Source: Paraktedonobacter sp035294465
GTDB lineage: Bacteria > Chloroflexota > Ktedonobacteria > Ktedonobacterales > Ktedonobacteraceae
Length of the DNA: 44,708 bases
NCBI GenBank assembly: GCA_035294465.1
Contig: DATGKW010000004.1
Location: 1-44,708 of the forward strand
Direction of reading: 5' to 3'
Part shown: positions 8,811 through 17,799 of the stretch, piece by piece
Layout: every line of letters starts with the position of its first letter
Numbering within the stretch: position 1 is the stretch's first letter
Translations under genes and position numbers: made by a program
The notes under the pieces: generated by a model
The model's database searches: none
The model's input: only the letters and a program-made list of their open reading frames with translations
What the model was told of the DNA's origin: nothing

Positions 8811-10727
8811 TCACGCCTGGGGCAAATGTCGCGTCCAGCTTTCCTTCCAGAGATATGAGCGAGCTAGCATCTCTTCTGCGCTTTTCATAGAAAATTCGGT
8901 TACTTCGCCCCCCATAATATGCGCGATTTCGCGCACGCGCTGCTCTGGTCGCAGCTCATTGACAATGGTTATGGTACGCTCGTCGAAGATTTGCTTACTT
9001 ACATTGTAATGCGTATCGGCGAAGGCCGCAATCTGCGGCAGGTGAGTGACACAGATGACCTGATGATCACGCGTAAGTTGCCAGAGCTTCTCGCCGACGA
9101 TCTGGCCGCTTTTGCCGCTAATGCCCGAATCAATTTCATCAAAGATTAGCGTCGGCGTTGCGTCTGCCGCCGAGAGGATGGTTTTGAGCGCGAGCATCAG
9201 GCGCGAGGTTTCGCCACCGGAGGCAATTTTGGTGAGCGGCTTGAACGGCTCGCCCGGATTGGGCGCGATTAAAAACTGAACGTGGTCAATTCCGGTGGTA
9301 TCGCAGGCGTAGTAATGCTCCTCTTGACCATCAAGGCTGGCGGGCACGCCGTCGGGATCGGGCGTCTGGGTGATCTCTACAAGGAAACGCGCGCGTTTCA
9401 TATTGAGATCGTTCAACTGCTCCTCCATAGCCGCGGCCATCGCGGCGGCTCCTGCGCGCCGGCGTTCAGAGATCTGCTGGGCGAGCTGGCCAATCTCACG
9501 ACGTAGCTGCATATCCTGCCGCTGCAATTGCTCGACCAGCTCATCGCGATGCACCAGCGTATCCAGTTCGGCGCGGTCCTCAGCAGCACGTTGCAAAATC
9601 TCCTCAATGGTCGCGCCATACTTGCGCTTGAGGCGCGAGATCAAGTCCAGGCGCTCCTCAATTTCGGCCAGGCGCTGAGGATCATCTTCAATATCGCTCT
9701 GATAGCCGCTGATACTGGTCGCCACCTCTTCCAGGCGATAAACAGCCTCGGCAAGACCGTCCTCTTCATCTTTGAGATTCTTATCCAGGCGAACTAGCTC
9801 ATTGAGCACACGCAACGCGGGTCGCAGTAGATCAAGGGCAGGCTGGAAACCATCAACGCCTGCTTCTCCACCCTGAATTGCTCCGTAGACCTGGGCGCAG
9901 AGCTCGCGCAGGCGTTCGGCGTTGTTCAGAACCTTACGCTCTGCCTCCAGTTCCTCAATTTCGCCTGGCTGCAACTCAGCTTTCTCAATCTCATCAATTT
10001 CAAAGCGCAGGAACTCGGCGCGGCGACTGACATCCCGCTCGTTTCGTTGTAGATCCTGAAGCTGCTTGCGAGCGTTGCGCCACTCGGTTACTTTGGCGGT
10101 CAGAGAGTTGCGCAGGGGAAGAAGCTCGACATAGCGATCCAGAAAATTCACGTGCTGTTCGGGGCGCAGCAGACTCATGTGCTCGCTCTGTCCATGAATA
10201 TCAACCAGCCAGCTTGCAACCTGCTGGAGCACTTGCTGGGAAACCGCGCGGCCATTGATACGCGCGACGGTGCGACCGGAGCGGAAGATATCGCGAGCCA
10301 GGATGAGTTGATCGTCTTCGGGCGTAATATCATACTGGTGCAGCAGCGTAGCCAGGGCCACGCTTGCATCTGCGCTCTCAGCATCGGCAGCCATCGAGCT
10401 AGCATAAGCCTCGGCTCGCTCCATCGCTTCAAGCAGCGTGCTAGCCCCATTCGAGCCAGTTGGTTCCAGTGCTGACTCAAAGGGTTGCCAATCTTCTTTA
10501 ATCGGAGGAAGGGGATTGATGGTAAAGATACCCTCAACAGAGGCCCGCTCGGCGCCTGCTCGTACAAAATCTGCGCCAATTTTGCCGCCAAGCAAAGCGC
10601 CAACGGCATCAATAATGATTGACTTGCCCGCGCCTGTTTCGCCTGTAAACACGTTGAAGAGACGATGAAGGCGCAAGTGCAGACTGTCGATAATGGCGAA
10701 ATCTTTGATGCTTAACTCAAGTAACAT
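8811..10727 (-). CDS. recN: DNA repair protein RecN
   Basis: RecN is an SMC-like ATPase that acts at DNA double-strand breaks. This 638-residue protein has the N-terminal Walker A (GETGAGKSIII) and long coiled coils between about residues 160 and 390. The C-terminal ABC half has KIASGGETSRLMLALK (signature) and LIFDEIDSGISG (Walker B), followed by the His-loop VICVTHLPQIAA. The length is slightly above the usual 550-570, from an insertion after residue 70 (SALEPTGSNGAS and nearby). It lies 32 bases after nadK, a gene order common in Gram-positive bacteria, and is probably read from the nadK promoter. Confidence 0.95.
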   Translation of the reverse strand: MLLELSIKDFAIIDSLHLRLHRLFNVFTGETGAGKSIIIDAVGALLGGKIGADFVRAGAERASVEGIFTINPLPPIKEDWQPFESALEPTGSNGASTLLEAMERAEAYASSMAADAESADASVALATLLHQYDITPEDDQLILARDIFRSGRTVARINGRAVSQQVLQQVASWLVDIHGQSEHMSLLRPEQHVNFLDRYVELLPLRNSLTAKVTEWRNARKQLQDLQRNERDVSRRAEFLRFEIDEIEKAELQPGEIEELEAERKVLNNAERLRELCAQVYGAIQGGEAGVDGFQPALDLLRPALRVLNELVRLDKNLKDEEDGLAEAVYRLEEVATSISGYQSDIEDDPQRLAEIEERLDLISRLKRKYGATIEEILQRAAEDRAELDTLVHRDELVEQLQRQDMQLRREIGQLAQQISERRRAGAAAMAAAMEEQLNDLNMKRARFLVEITQTPDPDGVPASLDGQEEHYYACDTTGIDHVQFLIAPNPGEPFKPLTKIASGGETSRLMLALKTILSAADATPTLIFDEIDSGISGKSGQIVGEKLWQLTRDHQVICVTHLPQIAAFADTHYNVSKQIFDERTITIVNELRPEQRVREIAHIMGGEVTEFSMKSAEEMLARSYLWKESWTRHLPQA

Positions 10728-10759
10728 AGCAACTCATTGCACCTGCTGTTTCTGTTGAA

Positions 10760-11605
10760 TCAGGAATTCTCCCTCAACTTGGCGGAAATAATCTGGTAAA
10801 AATATGTTGGCGGCCGGCGCCGCAGAAATCTAGCCTCGTACTGGCTCTTACTGACTGTTACCATCGCCCCATGTTGCACTTCGCGGTTCATCTGACCATC
10901 CGCCGAAAAAATGCCGTGCTGCGAGTCGGTGAAGATCTGGAGCTTCACCCTGGCATTTGGCTGCAAGATCAACGCGCGATCAAAAGCCAGGTGAGGAGCA
11001 ATAGGCGTAAGCACGCAACTTTCGACCTGCGGATGAAGCAACGGCCCGCCAACTGCCATGTTATAAGCCGTCGAACCGGTGGCCGTCGAGAGAATAATGC
11101 CATCAGCGTAGGTCTTGTTGTAAAAATAATCATCCACCCAGATATGAATCTCCACCACGCGTGGCCAGGTGCCACGAGCAATTACGATATCATTCAACGC
11201 CAGAAACTCTTCCTGCCGCCCATCCTGGTGTAACTCCGCGCGCAGCATAGCACGCCTGTCGATCCAGACTGATTGATCTCCCTCCAGGTAAAGCGGCAGC
11301 TTTTCCGTCACTTCGTCTGGCTCCAGCTCCGTCAGAAAACCAACTCGTCCGAAATTGACGCCCACAATTGGAACGTTGGCGGGTGCGCAGAGGCGGGTTG
11401 CGTGCAGGATCGTCCCATCGCCCCCCAGGACCAGCACAAACTCGCAATCTTCAAGCCGGCAATCGGCAGCTTCTTCGCCTTCCGCGCGCATATCGATGAT
11501 ACGCACATCGTGCCCCTGAGCCTGTAATTGAGGGGCAATCTGACGAGCAAGCTCTGAGGTATCCTGTTTGCGTCCCTGGTAGAGAATCGCAATTGCCTTC
11601 TTCAT
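10760..11605 (-). CDS. nadK: NAD kinase
   Basis: NadK phosphorylates NAD to NADP. The 281-residue protein has the family motifs in order: VLGGDGTILHATRL (GGDG, ATP binding), the NDIVIARG motif, and DGIILSTATGSTAYNMAVGG with the catalytic aspartate region. The length is normal. It is the first gene of a minus-strand run with recN, the small membrane protein and a GNAT protein. A near-consensus promoter lies about 70-95 bases upstream. Confidence 0.95.
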   Translation of the reverse strand: MKKAIAILYQGRKQDTSELARQIAPQLQAQGHDVRIIDMRAEGEEAADCRLEDCEFVLVLGGDGTILHATRLCAPANVPIVGVNFGRVGFLTELEPDEVTEKLPLYLEGDQSVWIDRRAMLRAELHQDGRQEEFLALNDIVIARGTWPRVVEIHIWVDDYFYNKTYADGIILSTATGSTAYNMAVGGPLLHPQVESCVLTPIAPHLAFDRALILQPNARVKLQIFTDSQHGIFSADGQMNREVQHGAMVTVSKSQYEARFLRRRPPTYFYQIISAKLRENS

Positions 11606-12002
11606 GAAAAACTACTCCATCCCATGCCTGCGCATCGGGGTACATCTGTTCGCGTCTGCGAGTGCATTGTAATGGTATGCCATCAAGAGGTGGTTGTCAA
11701 CTTACGCGCCTGGAAAGGCAGGGCCTATCTGGAACGACGTATGATATAATCAAGACAAGCGGAGTCCCCTCATCAAGGAATTGGGGAAAAATCTATCGGT
11801 ATCTCTGCTCACCGATCCTCGATACAGGGCATGGTCTGGTCCTTCCCTCACTTCTCGATGTCGTGCTTTCAGCATGTACAACCGTGCAGCCAGACGTAAC
11901 GGAGAAGAATACCTGACTTCGTGTCTTGTGACGGACAGCACAGTGGCAGTGAAGCAGTTCTTCGATGGACCCACGGTTTCTGATTTTACGCCACATCTGC
12001 GA
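11606..12002. other. Intergenic region between cca and nadK
   Basis: No convincing gene is present; short open frames on both strands lack ribosome sites and family features. The left third holds the nadK promoter. A TATAAT at 11745-11750 on the plus strand has no matching -35 box. The rest shows nothing recognisable. Confidence 0.5.
11672..11700 (-). promoter_or_regulatory. Promoter of nadK-recN run
   Basis: On the minus strand TTGACA (11700-11695) and TACCAT (11677-11672) are 17 bases apart. A second -10-like TACAAT lies just downstream at 11670-11665. Transcription would start near 11660, leaving a leader of about 55 bases before nadK. Confidence 0.6.
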
Positions 12003-13466
12003 TTATTCCGGTGTCTGGCGCTGAAGATACTCACTTGCCAGCAAAAGCGCCTCCTCCCGCGAATGGACTACCCCGTCGGCCTGCGCCTCGGCAATCACCT
12101 CTAGCAATTGACCAAGAAGAGGACCAGGCTGGAGTTTCAAGCGGCTCATCAGTTCTTCCGGGCGAACGAGGCGCGGAGGCAGGATTTTCTCTCGCTCCCG
12201 AATGTAGCTGGCGAGCAGCAGACGCACAACGGAGAGGTGCCGTGCCCAGGCCAGTGTGCGCGGCTGCGGCCCCAACGTTGCCAGATGATCTGCCAGAGAA
12301 AAGAGCGCCACCAGGATGCCGGTTGGCCCTAAATCGACAAAATAGCGGCGAATCGCGCGCGGCGTCACTACCGCACCCGCCTGGCCTAACTGGCCGGGGC
12401 GCATATGGTGAGCGGCAACCAACTGCGCGAGGCGCCGGTCCTGAGTACTGGCCCCAAGCCGGCTCATGATTTCGCCGGCCACCGGCGCGCCGGCCTGTGG
12501 GTGCGCATAAAAATGGATGGCACCTTGCTCATCAACAGTAGAAGTTAACGGCTTACCGATATCGTGCAGAAGCGTGGCCAGCTTCATACGCGGCGAGCGA
12601 GCATCCGCGAAGCGAAAGATCTGCTGCTGCTCTCCTTCGTGCAAAAGCTTCCGAATAGCGGCCAGATCCTCACCGGCAGCAGGGGTTACAAGCAGATCAG
12701 ATGCGAAAGGAACAGAGGGTTCGGCCGCCAGGATATCAACCAGCTCTTCCAGATAGCGTACACACTGCATCGAGTGTTCAAGCACATCCCAGGAATGTGG
12801 AGGCGGCTGAGGCATACCACGCGCAGGTGACAGTTCAGGAATCAGTACCGCCAACAGGCCATATCTATCCAGGCGATGCAGAGCATCGAGCGCGCCTGGC
12901 AGAGCGAGAATTTTATACAGTTCCTCGTGAATACGCTCAACAGCAACGCGCGGCAGCAACGAGGCATCGCGCCTGATAAGATCCTCGGTCTCTGGAGCAA
13001 GAGTAAGGGTATAGCGGCGCGCCAGGCGCAGAGCGCGCAACATACGCAAAGGATCACGGTGAAACACTTCTGTGTCAACCACTCGCAGCAAGCGCCTCTC
13101 CAGATCGGCCCGGCCACCTGATGGATCGATGAGCGGAAGATTAGTGTGTTTTAGCGAGTCAGAACGGGCCAGATGTTCAAGTAGGGACACAAGCGGAACG
13201 GCCATGGCGTTCAGCGTAAAATCGCGCGAGCGCAAATCTTCTTCAAGCGTCTCGCCATGCAACGGAGCGATATCCAGCACAAGATCTTCGGCAGCACCGG
13301 AAAAACGGACTACCACGCGACTAGCCTTCTCGTGCAGATAGGCGTAGAAGCCTCCTAGCTTATCGGCCAATCGACGCGCCAGCTTATGCGCGTCCCCATC
13401 AGTCACCAGGTCCCAATCGGCGCACGAATCGCCCAGCAAAAGATTACGCAACGAGCCGCCAACCAC
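12003..13466 (-). CDS. cca: CCA tRNA nucleotidyltransferase with HD domain
   Basis: This enzyme adds or repairs the CCA end of tRNAs. Both tRNA genes in this window lack an encoded CCA, so it should be essential. Motifs: VVGGSLRNLLLG, the metal-binding CADWDLVTDGD, SRDFTLNAMAV, the RNA-binding segment DPLRMLRALRLARRY, and an HD domain (TLLHDIGKP). The only standard start codon is GTG at 13466, which falls on the valine of the core strand YVVGG. The frame stays open upstream and encodes helix-like residues (TLSVLARAAGYFAERRASLY) as in homologues, up to a TAG near 13580, with no ATG, GTG or TTG. The true start is therefore uncertain and may be a rare codon such as CTG at 13547 or ATT at 13538. 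Confidence 0.88.
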   Translation of the reverse strand: MVGGSLRNLLLGDSCADWDLVTDGDAHKLARRLADKLGGFYAYLHEKASRVVVRFSGAAEDLVLDIAPLHGETLEEDLRSRDFTLNAMAVPLVSLLEHLARSDSLKHTNLPLIDPSGGRADLERRLLRVVDTEVFHRDPLRMLRALRLARRYTLTLAPETEDLIRRDASLLPRVAVERIHEELYKILALPGALDALHRLDRYGLLAVLIPELSPARGMPQPPPHSWDVLEHSMQCVRYLEELVDILAAEPSVPFASDLLVTPAAGEDLAAIRKLLHEGEQQQIFRFADARSPRMKLATLLHDIGKPLTSTVDEQGAIHFYAHPQAGAPVAGEIMSRLGASTQDRRLAQLVAAHHMRPGQLGQAGAVVTPRAIRRYFVDLGPTGILVALFSLADHLATLGPQPRTLAWARHLSVVRLLLASYIREREKILPPRLVRPEELMSRLKLQPGPLLGQLLEVIAEAQADGVVHSREEALLLASEYLQRQTPE

Positions 13467-13885
13467 GTAGAGCGAAGCCCGCCGCTCGGCGAAGTAGCCC
13501 GCCGCTCGCGCCAGAACACTCAGAGTCGTATCCAGAATTTCCGCCAGTCCTTCCCCGTTGAGTTTATTCTCCTGCCTCTATCTTACCATTTCTGTCCATG
13601 CCTGGGGAGGAAACAACAGAATTAAGCAGAAGCCAATCTCATGAAACATGTTACCAGGAGGAAGGGTAAACTGAAAGTACTACTATTTTCATGATACAAT
13701 ACTCCTACAAAAGAGAGCTATCAAAGCAAGAAGGATAACTGCTCATACGATAGACGAGGTAAGGACTAGCGGCAGAGACATGTGGTAGCGAATTCATAGC
13801 CCAGTCCTGTTGCTGCTGATCCAAACAAGCAGGAAGGAGATGCGGCGGTGCTGGTAAACAGGCATCGGTTCCCCGCAAACGAAGC
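13467..13885. other. Intergenic region between cca and the LuxR-type regulator
   Basis: Bases 13467 to about 13575 probably encode the amino terminus of Cca read from a non-standard start. AGGAG on the minus strand (13573-13569) lies upstream of it. A near-tandem repeat of GCGAAG...CCCGCCGCTCG occurs at about 13471-13507. The right half carries the regulator promoter (13692-13700) and a leader of about 180 bases with nothing else recognisable. Confidence 0.45.
13692..13700 (+). promoter_or_regulatory. Extended -10 promoter of the LuxR-type regulator
   Basis: TGA followed directly by TACAAT (13695-13700) forms a TG-extended -10 element; no good -35 box is seen 17 bases upstream. The same CATGATACAAT string occurs in front of the TPR gene on the minus strand, which suggests a preferred promoter form in this organism. 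Confidence 0.4.
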
Positions 13886-14575
13886 ATGATGGAACAATCA
13901 CTACGGGTGATGGTTGTCGTGCAACAGCCCATTTTTCGCCAGGGAGTGCTTACTATTCTTGAACACATGGGAGGATGCGAAATTGTCGGGCAACCCACAA
14001 GCGCGAGCGAGGCACTTGAGACAGCGCGCACGCAAGAACCGGATGTCGCGCTGCTGGACACCTTTTTCGACTCGATTGATGTTCTGGAAATTGCTCGGCA
14101 GATGCGCACATTCTCGCCCAAAACGGCCGTAATCATCCTATCAGGGTTGGAGGGAGAAGAATGGCTTTTCCAGGCAGTCAAGGTAGGAGCAGCAGCGTAC
14201 TACACACGCAATATTACAGCCGATGAGCTGGTCGAAGCCATTCGCAAAGTGAGCCAGGGTGAGTATCTGATTAACGATGATGTGCTAGCTCAACCACACC
14301 TGGCCAACCGCGTCCTGCAATCGTTCCGCGAGATGGCCACCGGGGCGGAGGAAGAAGCACGTCCCCTGGAACCCTGCCCGCTCTCCGGGCGCGAAGTAGA
14401 GATTCTGGAGCATATCGCGCGCGGCAACAGTAACAAAGAGATCGCCAAGCTGCTAGATATCAGCGACCAGACGGTAAAAAACCATATTACCTCCATCCTG
14501 CGCAAACTGGAGGTCAATGATCGTACAGCGGCGGTAGTACATGCCATCAGGCAACGATGGATCAGGATGGAGTAG
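13886..14575 (+). CDS. NarL/FixJ-type response regulator with degenerate receiver
   Basis: The 229-residue protein has a receiver domain (about 5-120) and a C-terminal LuxR-type helix-turn-helix (LSGREVEILEHIARG, then NKEIAKLLDISDQTVKNHI). The phosphoacceptor aspartate is present (D58 in VALLDTFF), as is the Ser/Thr switch (S87 in IILSG). The acidic pair that normally binds magnesium near residues 11-14 is replaced by VVVQQP, and the invariant lysine is arginine (YYTRN, R108). It is therefore likely to work without normal phosphorylation, or with a different signal. No histidine kinase is adjacent. The start is either of two consecutive ATGs at 13886 and 13889; the ribosome site is weak. Confidence 0.88.
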   Translation: MMEQSLRVMVVVQQPIFRQGVLTILEHMGGCEIVGQPTSASEALETARTQEPDVALLDTFFDSIDVLEIARQMRTFSPKTAVIILSGLEGEEWLFQAVKVGAAAYYTRNITADELVEAIRKVSQGEYLINDDVLAQPHLANRVLQSFREMATGAEEEARPLEPCPLSGREVEILEHIARGNSNKEIAKLLDISDQTVKNHITSILRKLEVNDRTAAVVHAIRQRWIRME

Positions 14576-14679
14576 GAACATCTTCCTACTTCATCCTGAC
14601 AAAATAAATGATGTCCAGCCGGAAGTTGCTAGATTGAGAAATCTGATAGTTCCAGTCTGGAAAACACACGTACTGCGAG

Positions 14680-15678
14680 CTATTGATTGGAAATAGCCAG
14701 CAGCGAAAGCTGACCAGGAGGCAATGATGCACCCATCTGCCTTCGCTGTACTTCCTGGCCGGCATCTAAGAGAGGTGCAAGCTCGTCGGCCAGATTATCT
14801 GCGGGCCAGGGCAATGAGCGCGCGCCGCGTTTGAGCAAAGCCTCGTTGCCAGGAAGCGATGGTACATTCATCTGGCAAACATAAAGCAGGCGTTTTTGGG
14901 CCAAAGCTCCATTGGCCCCTTCCCATGTCCCGCCTTTTGTATCAGATTCTGCCACAATCACCAGTTGCGCCAGACCCGTTACCACCTTATTGCGTTCCAT
15001 CGCCCGGCTCACCACCCAGGGCGCATCTGGATGAAACTGGCTTAGTAGCAGCACTTCACCAGCATCAATTTTCGGCAACAACTCGCGCATTTTCACCCCA
15101 CTCAATTTGCGAATCCCATGTGGCAGTACAACCGTAGTATGGCCATTTCCATCGATTGCGCCTTCATAGGCTGCTCGATCCACGCCGCGTGCATTGCCGC
15201 TGATCACATTCGCCCCCCGACCGGCCAGGTAGCGAGCCACATCGTGGGTAAAAGTCAGGCTTTGCTCGCCCGCGTTGCGCGAACCGATAATTGCAATCGT
15301 CTGCCGTTGCAAAATGCTCAAATCGCCACTGTAAAAAAGTACTGGTGGTGTCTGGTTGCGTTTAAGTGCAGTCTTCAATAACCTGGGATACTCCTCGTCA
15401 AAGATAGTGAGGAGAGAGATCGAAGCATTCGCCAACTGCTCAACCAGGAAGGACTGGGCAACAAGTTTTTCTCGCGCTCGCTCAAGCTTTTGCACGGCCT
15501 CCAGCCTCAGACCGCACACATCGACCCACTGCGACGAGTTGACTGCAAAAAACTCTTGCAGGCTCTTTTTCTGCTGATAACACCAGGCGACCAGAATGTC
15601 GTTTATCAGACGGATGTTCAGTCCGCTTTCAAAGGCTAGAGTTATCCAGCATGCCTGCTCGCGTAAATCCTGTGCCAT
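14680..15678 (-). CDS. Divergent DprA/SMF-like protein (SLOG fold)
   Basis: The 332-residue protein has a helical N-terminus, the DprA-type lead-in (EEYPRLLKTAL, TPPVLFYSGDL), and a Rossmann domain: IAIIGSRNAGEQS, VISGNARGVDRAAYEGAI and TTVVLPHGI. Where transformation DprA has FPxRNRIIAGL and SGxLxTA, this protein has MERNKVVTGLA and GGTWEGANGAL, so it is a divergent subfamily. There is no clear C-terminal winged helix. It starts 11 bases after the RecQ-fusion stop, with GGAGGG overlapping that stop, so the two genes are one operon. Canonical DprA loads RecA on incoming single strands; here a role in defence or in DNA uptake with the RecQ fusion is more likely (inference). Confidence 0.85.
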   Translation of the reverse strand: MAQDLREQACWITLAFESGLNIRLINDILVAWCYQQKKSLQEFFAVNSSQWVDVCGLRLEAVQKLERAREKLVAQSFLVEQLANASISLLTIFDEEYPRLLKTALKRNQTPPVLFYSGDLSILQRQTIAIIGSRNAGEQSLTFTHDVARYLAGRGANVISGNARGVDRAAYEGAIDGNGHTTVVLPHGIRKLSGVKMRELLPKIDAGEVLLLSQFHPDAPWVVSRAMERNKVVTGLAQLVIVAESDTKGGTWEGANGALAQKRLLYVCQMNVPSLPGNEALLKRGARSLPWPADNLADELAPLLDAGQEVQRRQMGASLPPGQLSLLAISNQ

Positions 15679-15689
15679 AAGGTCCCTCC

Positions 15690-17744
15690 TTACTGGTCAT
15701 CTGAATGCATTGTCCGCGTGATTGTCAATGGGTACACGGCCTTTGCACCAGCTTTCATCAACGTTGCTCCAACTTCACGCAGTATATAACCAGAATCATA
15801 AATATCGTCTATCAACAAAAGAACACGCCCTATAACCTGAGAAGGTTCCAAAACGGCAAAAGCGCCTTTCACATTCTCTTTTTTCTGTACAGCATTGGTA
15901 CATACTTTTTGCTCCTGAGTCATTCGCAGCTTCACTAACGCAGGAACATACCTTATTCCCAACTTGCTGGCAACACGATGAGCAAAATCTTCTACCAGCC
16001 TGCCACTCTTCGTTGGTGGCACACTTACTATACCATCAAGATCTGCCAGTGGATAACGGGAACATATTACCTCAACCGCACGCTGGACTAATTGCTCAGC
16101 AAATGGACCGGCATTTTCATATTTACTTGCTCGCACTAATTCGCCTATCCTGGTACTTCCATGATACGAAAGCGACCAACCAGCCTCGTGCTCTGGCTGC
16201 TTTATCGTACCATGTTTTTCGATACGAGGCAAGAAAGTTTGTTCGAAAAAATATTCAACAGCTTCCAGGGATATCTTGGAAACTGGAACGCTTTTCCAAT
16301 TGTCTTGCTGGCAGTTCCCGCACGTCCCACAGTGGTATCCCGGCGCATCGCCCAAATATGAGGTAAGATAACCCATAAAACATTGATCACTTTGCGCATA
16401 GGCTTGTATATCAGCCAACTCTGACTCTTTTTGGATACGTACCCTCTCATAAAGAGCAACATCTACCCGCCCTAAGTGTTTGGAAACATATAAAGTGGTT
16501 TGCCTATGATTATCGGACTTCATACGCTGAATCAAGCCCTGCTCTTCCAAATCTATCAGGATGTTTCTCAGAGCACTTTGAGAGAGACCCGTTACACGCA
16601 AAAGATCGGTTAAGCGCCATCCTTGAACCTCATTTCTAATCAAAGAAAGCACAGTCTCATAATGCCTAGCTGGAGGCTTCGCTCCTTCAATGAAATGGTG
16701 CTGAATAGCCAGATCTTCTGGATCATAGAGCAGCACGCATTTTGCATTATTCCCGTCTCGACCAGCACGACCAATTTCCTGGTAGTAGTGAATAGGAGAA
16801 GCAGGGATATGGTAATGTACAATAAAGCCTATATCCGGTTTATCAATACCCATTCCTAACGCGTTTGTCGAACAAACCACTTTATATCGATTTGTCATCA
16901 AACTTTGTTCTATATGCTGGCGGTCGGCATCTTCCCTACCCGCATGGTAGTACTCAGCCTTGATTCCTTGCTCTTGTAAGAAAGTTGCTATCATTTCGGC
17001 ACTGCTCTTTGTGGCTGTATAAACTACCCCTGAACCCGGCCAGATTGGCAAATTAGCCGCGAGATAGCCAAGTTTCTCTTCGTCTCCATTGACATTCACC
17101 ACATTAAGATGGAGGTTAGGCCGCCGCATCGATCCACGAATGACCAGGGCATTTGTTCCTATTTGCTCTCTAATATCTTGTTCGACGCGCTGGTTAGCTG
17201 TTGCCGTCAGAGCAAGCACTGACACAGTTTCAGGGATAGCCTCAAGCAGGGTCACAATCCTGCGATAATGCGGGCGAAAATCGTGCCCCCAGGTAGAAAT
17301 ACAATGTGCCTCATCCACAACAATCATACTCAATCGCATTTGCCTTACGTAATTCTGCCACAATTGATTATCCAGGCGTTCTGGCGCGATATAAAGGATT
17401 TTGATCTTTCCTCCCACCGCTTGTTCCAAAGTCGCTGCATTCTCTTCCGGCAAAAAATCTGAACTGACAATAGCTGACGGGATATGGTAGCGAGCGTTGC
17501 AACGCTGGCATTGGTCGCGCATGAGAGCTTTCAGCGGCGAAAAAACCAGCGTAAGATGAGGAAAATACATGCTGGCAAGCTGGTAACACAATGACTTACC
17601 CCACCCGGTACGCTGTATAGCCAGCACACGCTTGCCCTGCACCAGATGTTCAATAATCTCGCGCTGTCCCGGATGGAAACTCTGCAAGCCGAAACGCTCA
17701 GATAGCAGGCGTTCCGGGGGAAATTGTGACCAGCTCAAAGCCAT
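15690..17744 (-). CDS. RecQ-type DNA helicase fused to a ComF-like phosphoribosyltransferase
   Basis: This 684-residue protein begins with a complete RecQ helicase: Q-motif region (FGLQSFHPGQREII), Walker A TGWGKS (46-51), DEAH (144-147), LALTATANQ, ALGMGIDKPDIG and QEIGRAGRDG. A zinc-binding subdomain with four cysteines follows (QCFMGYL...YHCGTCGNC). There is no HRDC domain. Residues from about 570 to 684 form a type I phosphoribosyltransferase like ComF/ComFC: IVSVPPTKSGR, QKKENVKGAF and the PRPP loop VLLLIDDIYDSG. The ATG at 17744 has GGGAGG seven bases upstream. The gene is visibly more AT-rich than neighbouring leuS and is followed at once by the DprA-like gene. The domain calls are firm; the joint function is unknown. 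Confidence 0.9.
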   Translation of the reverse strand: MALSWSQFPPERLLSERFGLQSFHPGQREIIEHLVQGKRVLAIQRTGWGKSLCYQLASMYFPHLTLVFSPLKALMRDQCQRCNARYHIPSAIVSSDFLPEENAATLEQAVGGKIKILYIAPERLDNQLWQNYVRQMRLSMIVVDEAHCISTWGHDFRPHYRRIVTLLEAIPETVSVLALTATANQRVEQDIREQIGTNALVIRGSMRRPNLHLNVVNVNGDEEKLGYLAANLPIWPGSGVVYTATKSSAEMIATFLQEQGIKAEYYHAGREDADRQHIEQSLMTNRYKVVCSTNALGMGIDKPDIGFIVHYHIPASPIHYYQEIGRAGRDGNNAKCVLLYDPEDLAIQHHFIEGAKPPARHYETVLSLIRNEVQGWRLTDLLRVTGLSQSALRNILIDLEEQGLIQRMKSDNHRQTTLYVSKHLGRVDVALYERVRIQKESELADIQAYAQSDQCFMGYLTSYLGDAPGYHCGTCGNCQQDNWKSVPVSKISLEAVEYFFEQTFLPRIEKHGTIKQPEHEAGWSLSYHGSTRIGELVRASKYENAGPFAEQLVQRAVEVICSRYPLADLDGIVSVPPTKSGRLVEDFAHRVASKLGIRYVPALVKLRMTQEQKVCTNAVQKKENVKGAFAVLEPSQVIGRVLLLIDDIYDSGYILREVGATLMKAGAKAVYPLTITRTMHSDDQ

Positions 17745-17799
17745 GCTCTGCCTCCCTACGACATTTTAAGGTAGCTTTCACAAAAATAAATGTGCCAGT

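Noticed and set aside
11781..12104. Plus-strand frame in the nadK-cca gap
   Set aside because: TTG start without ribosome site, and its second half is antisense to cca.
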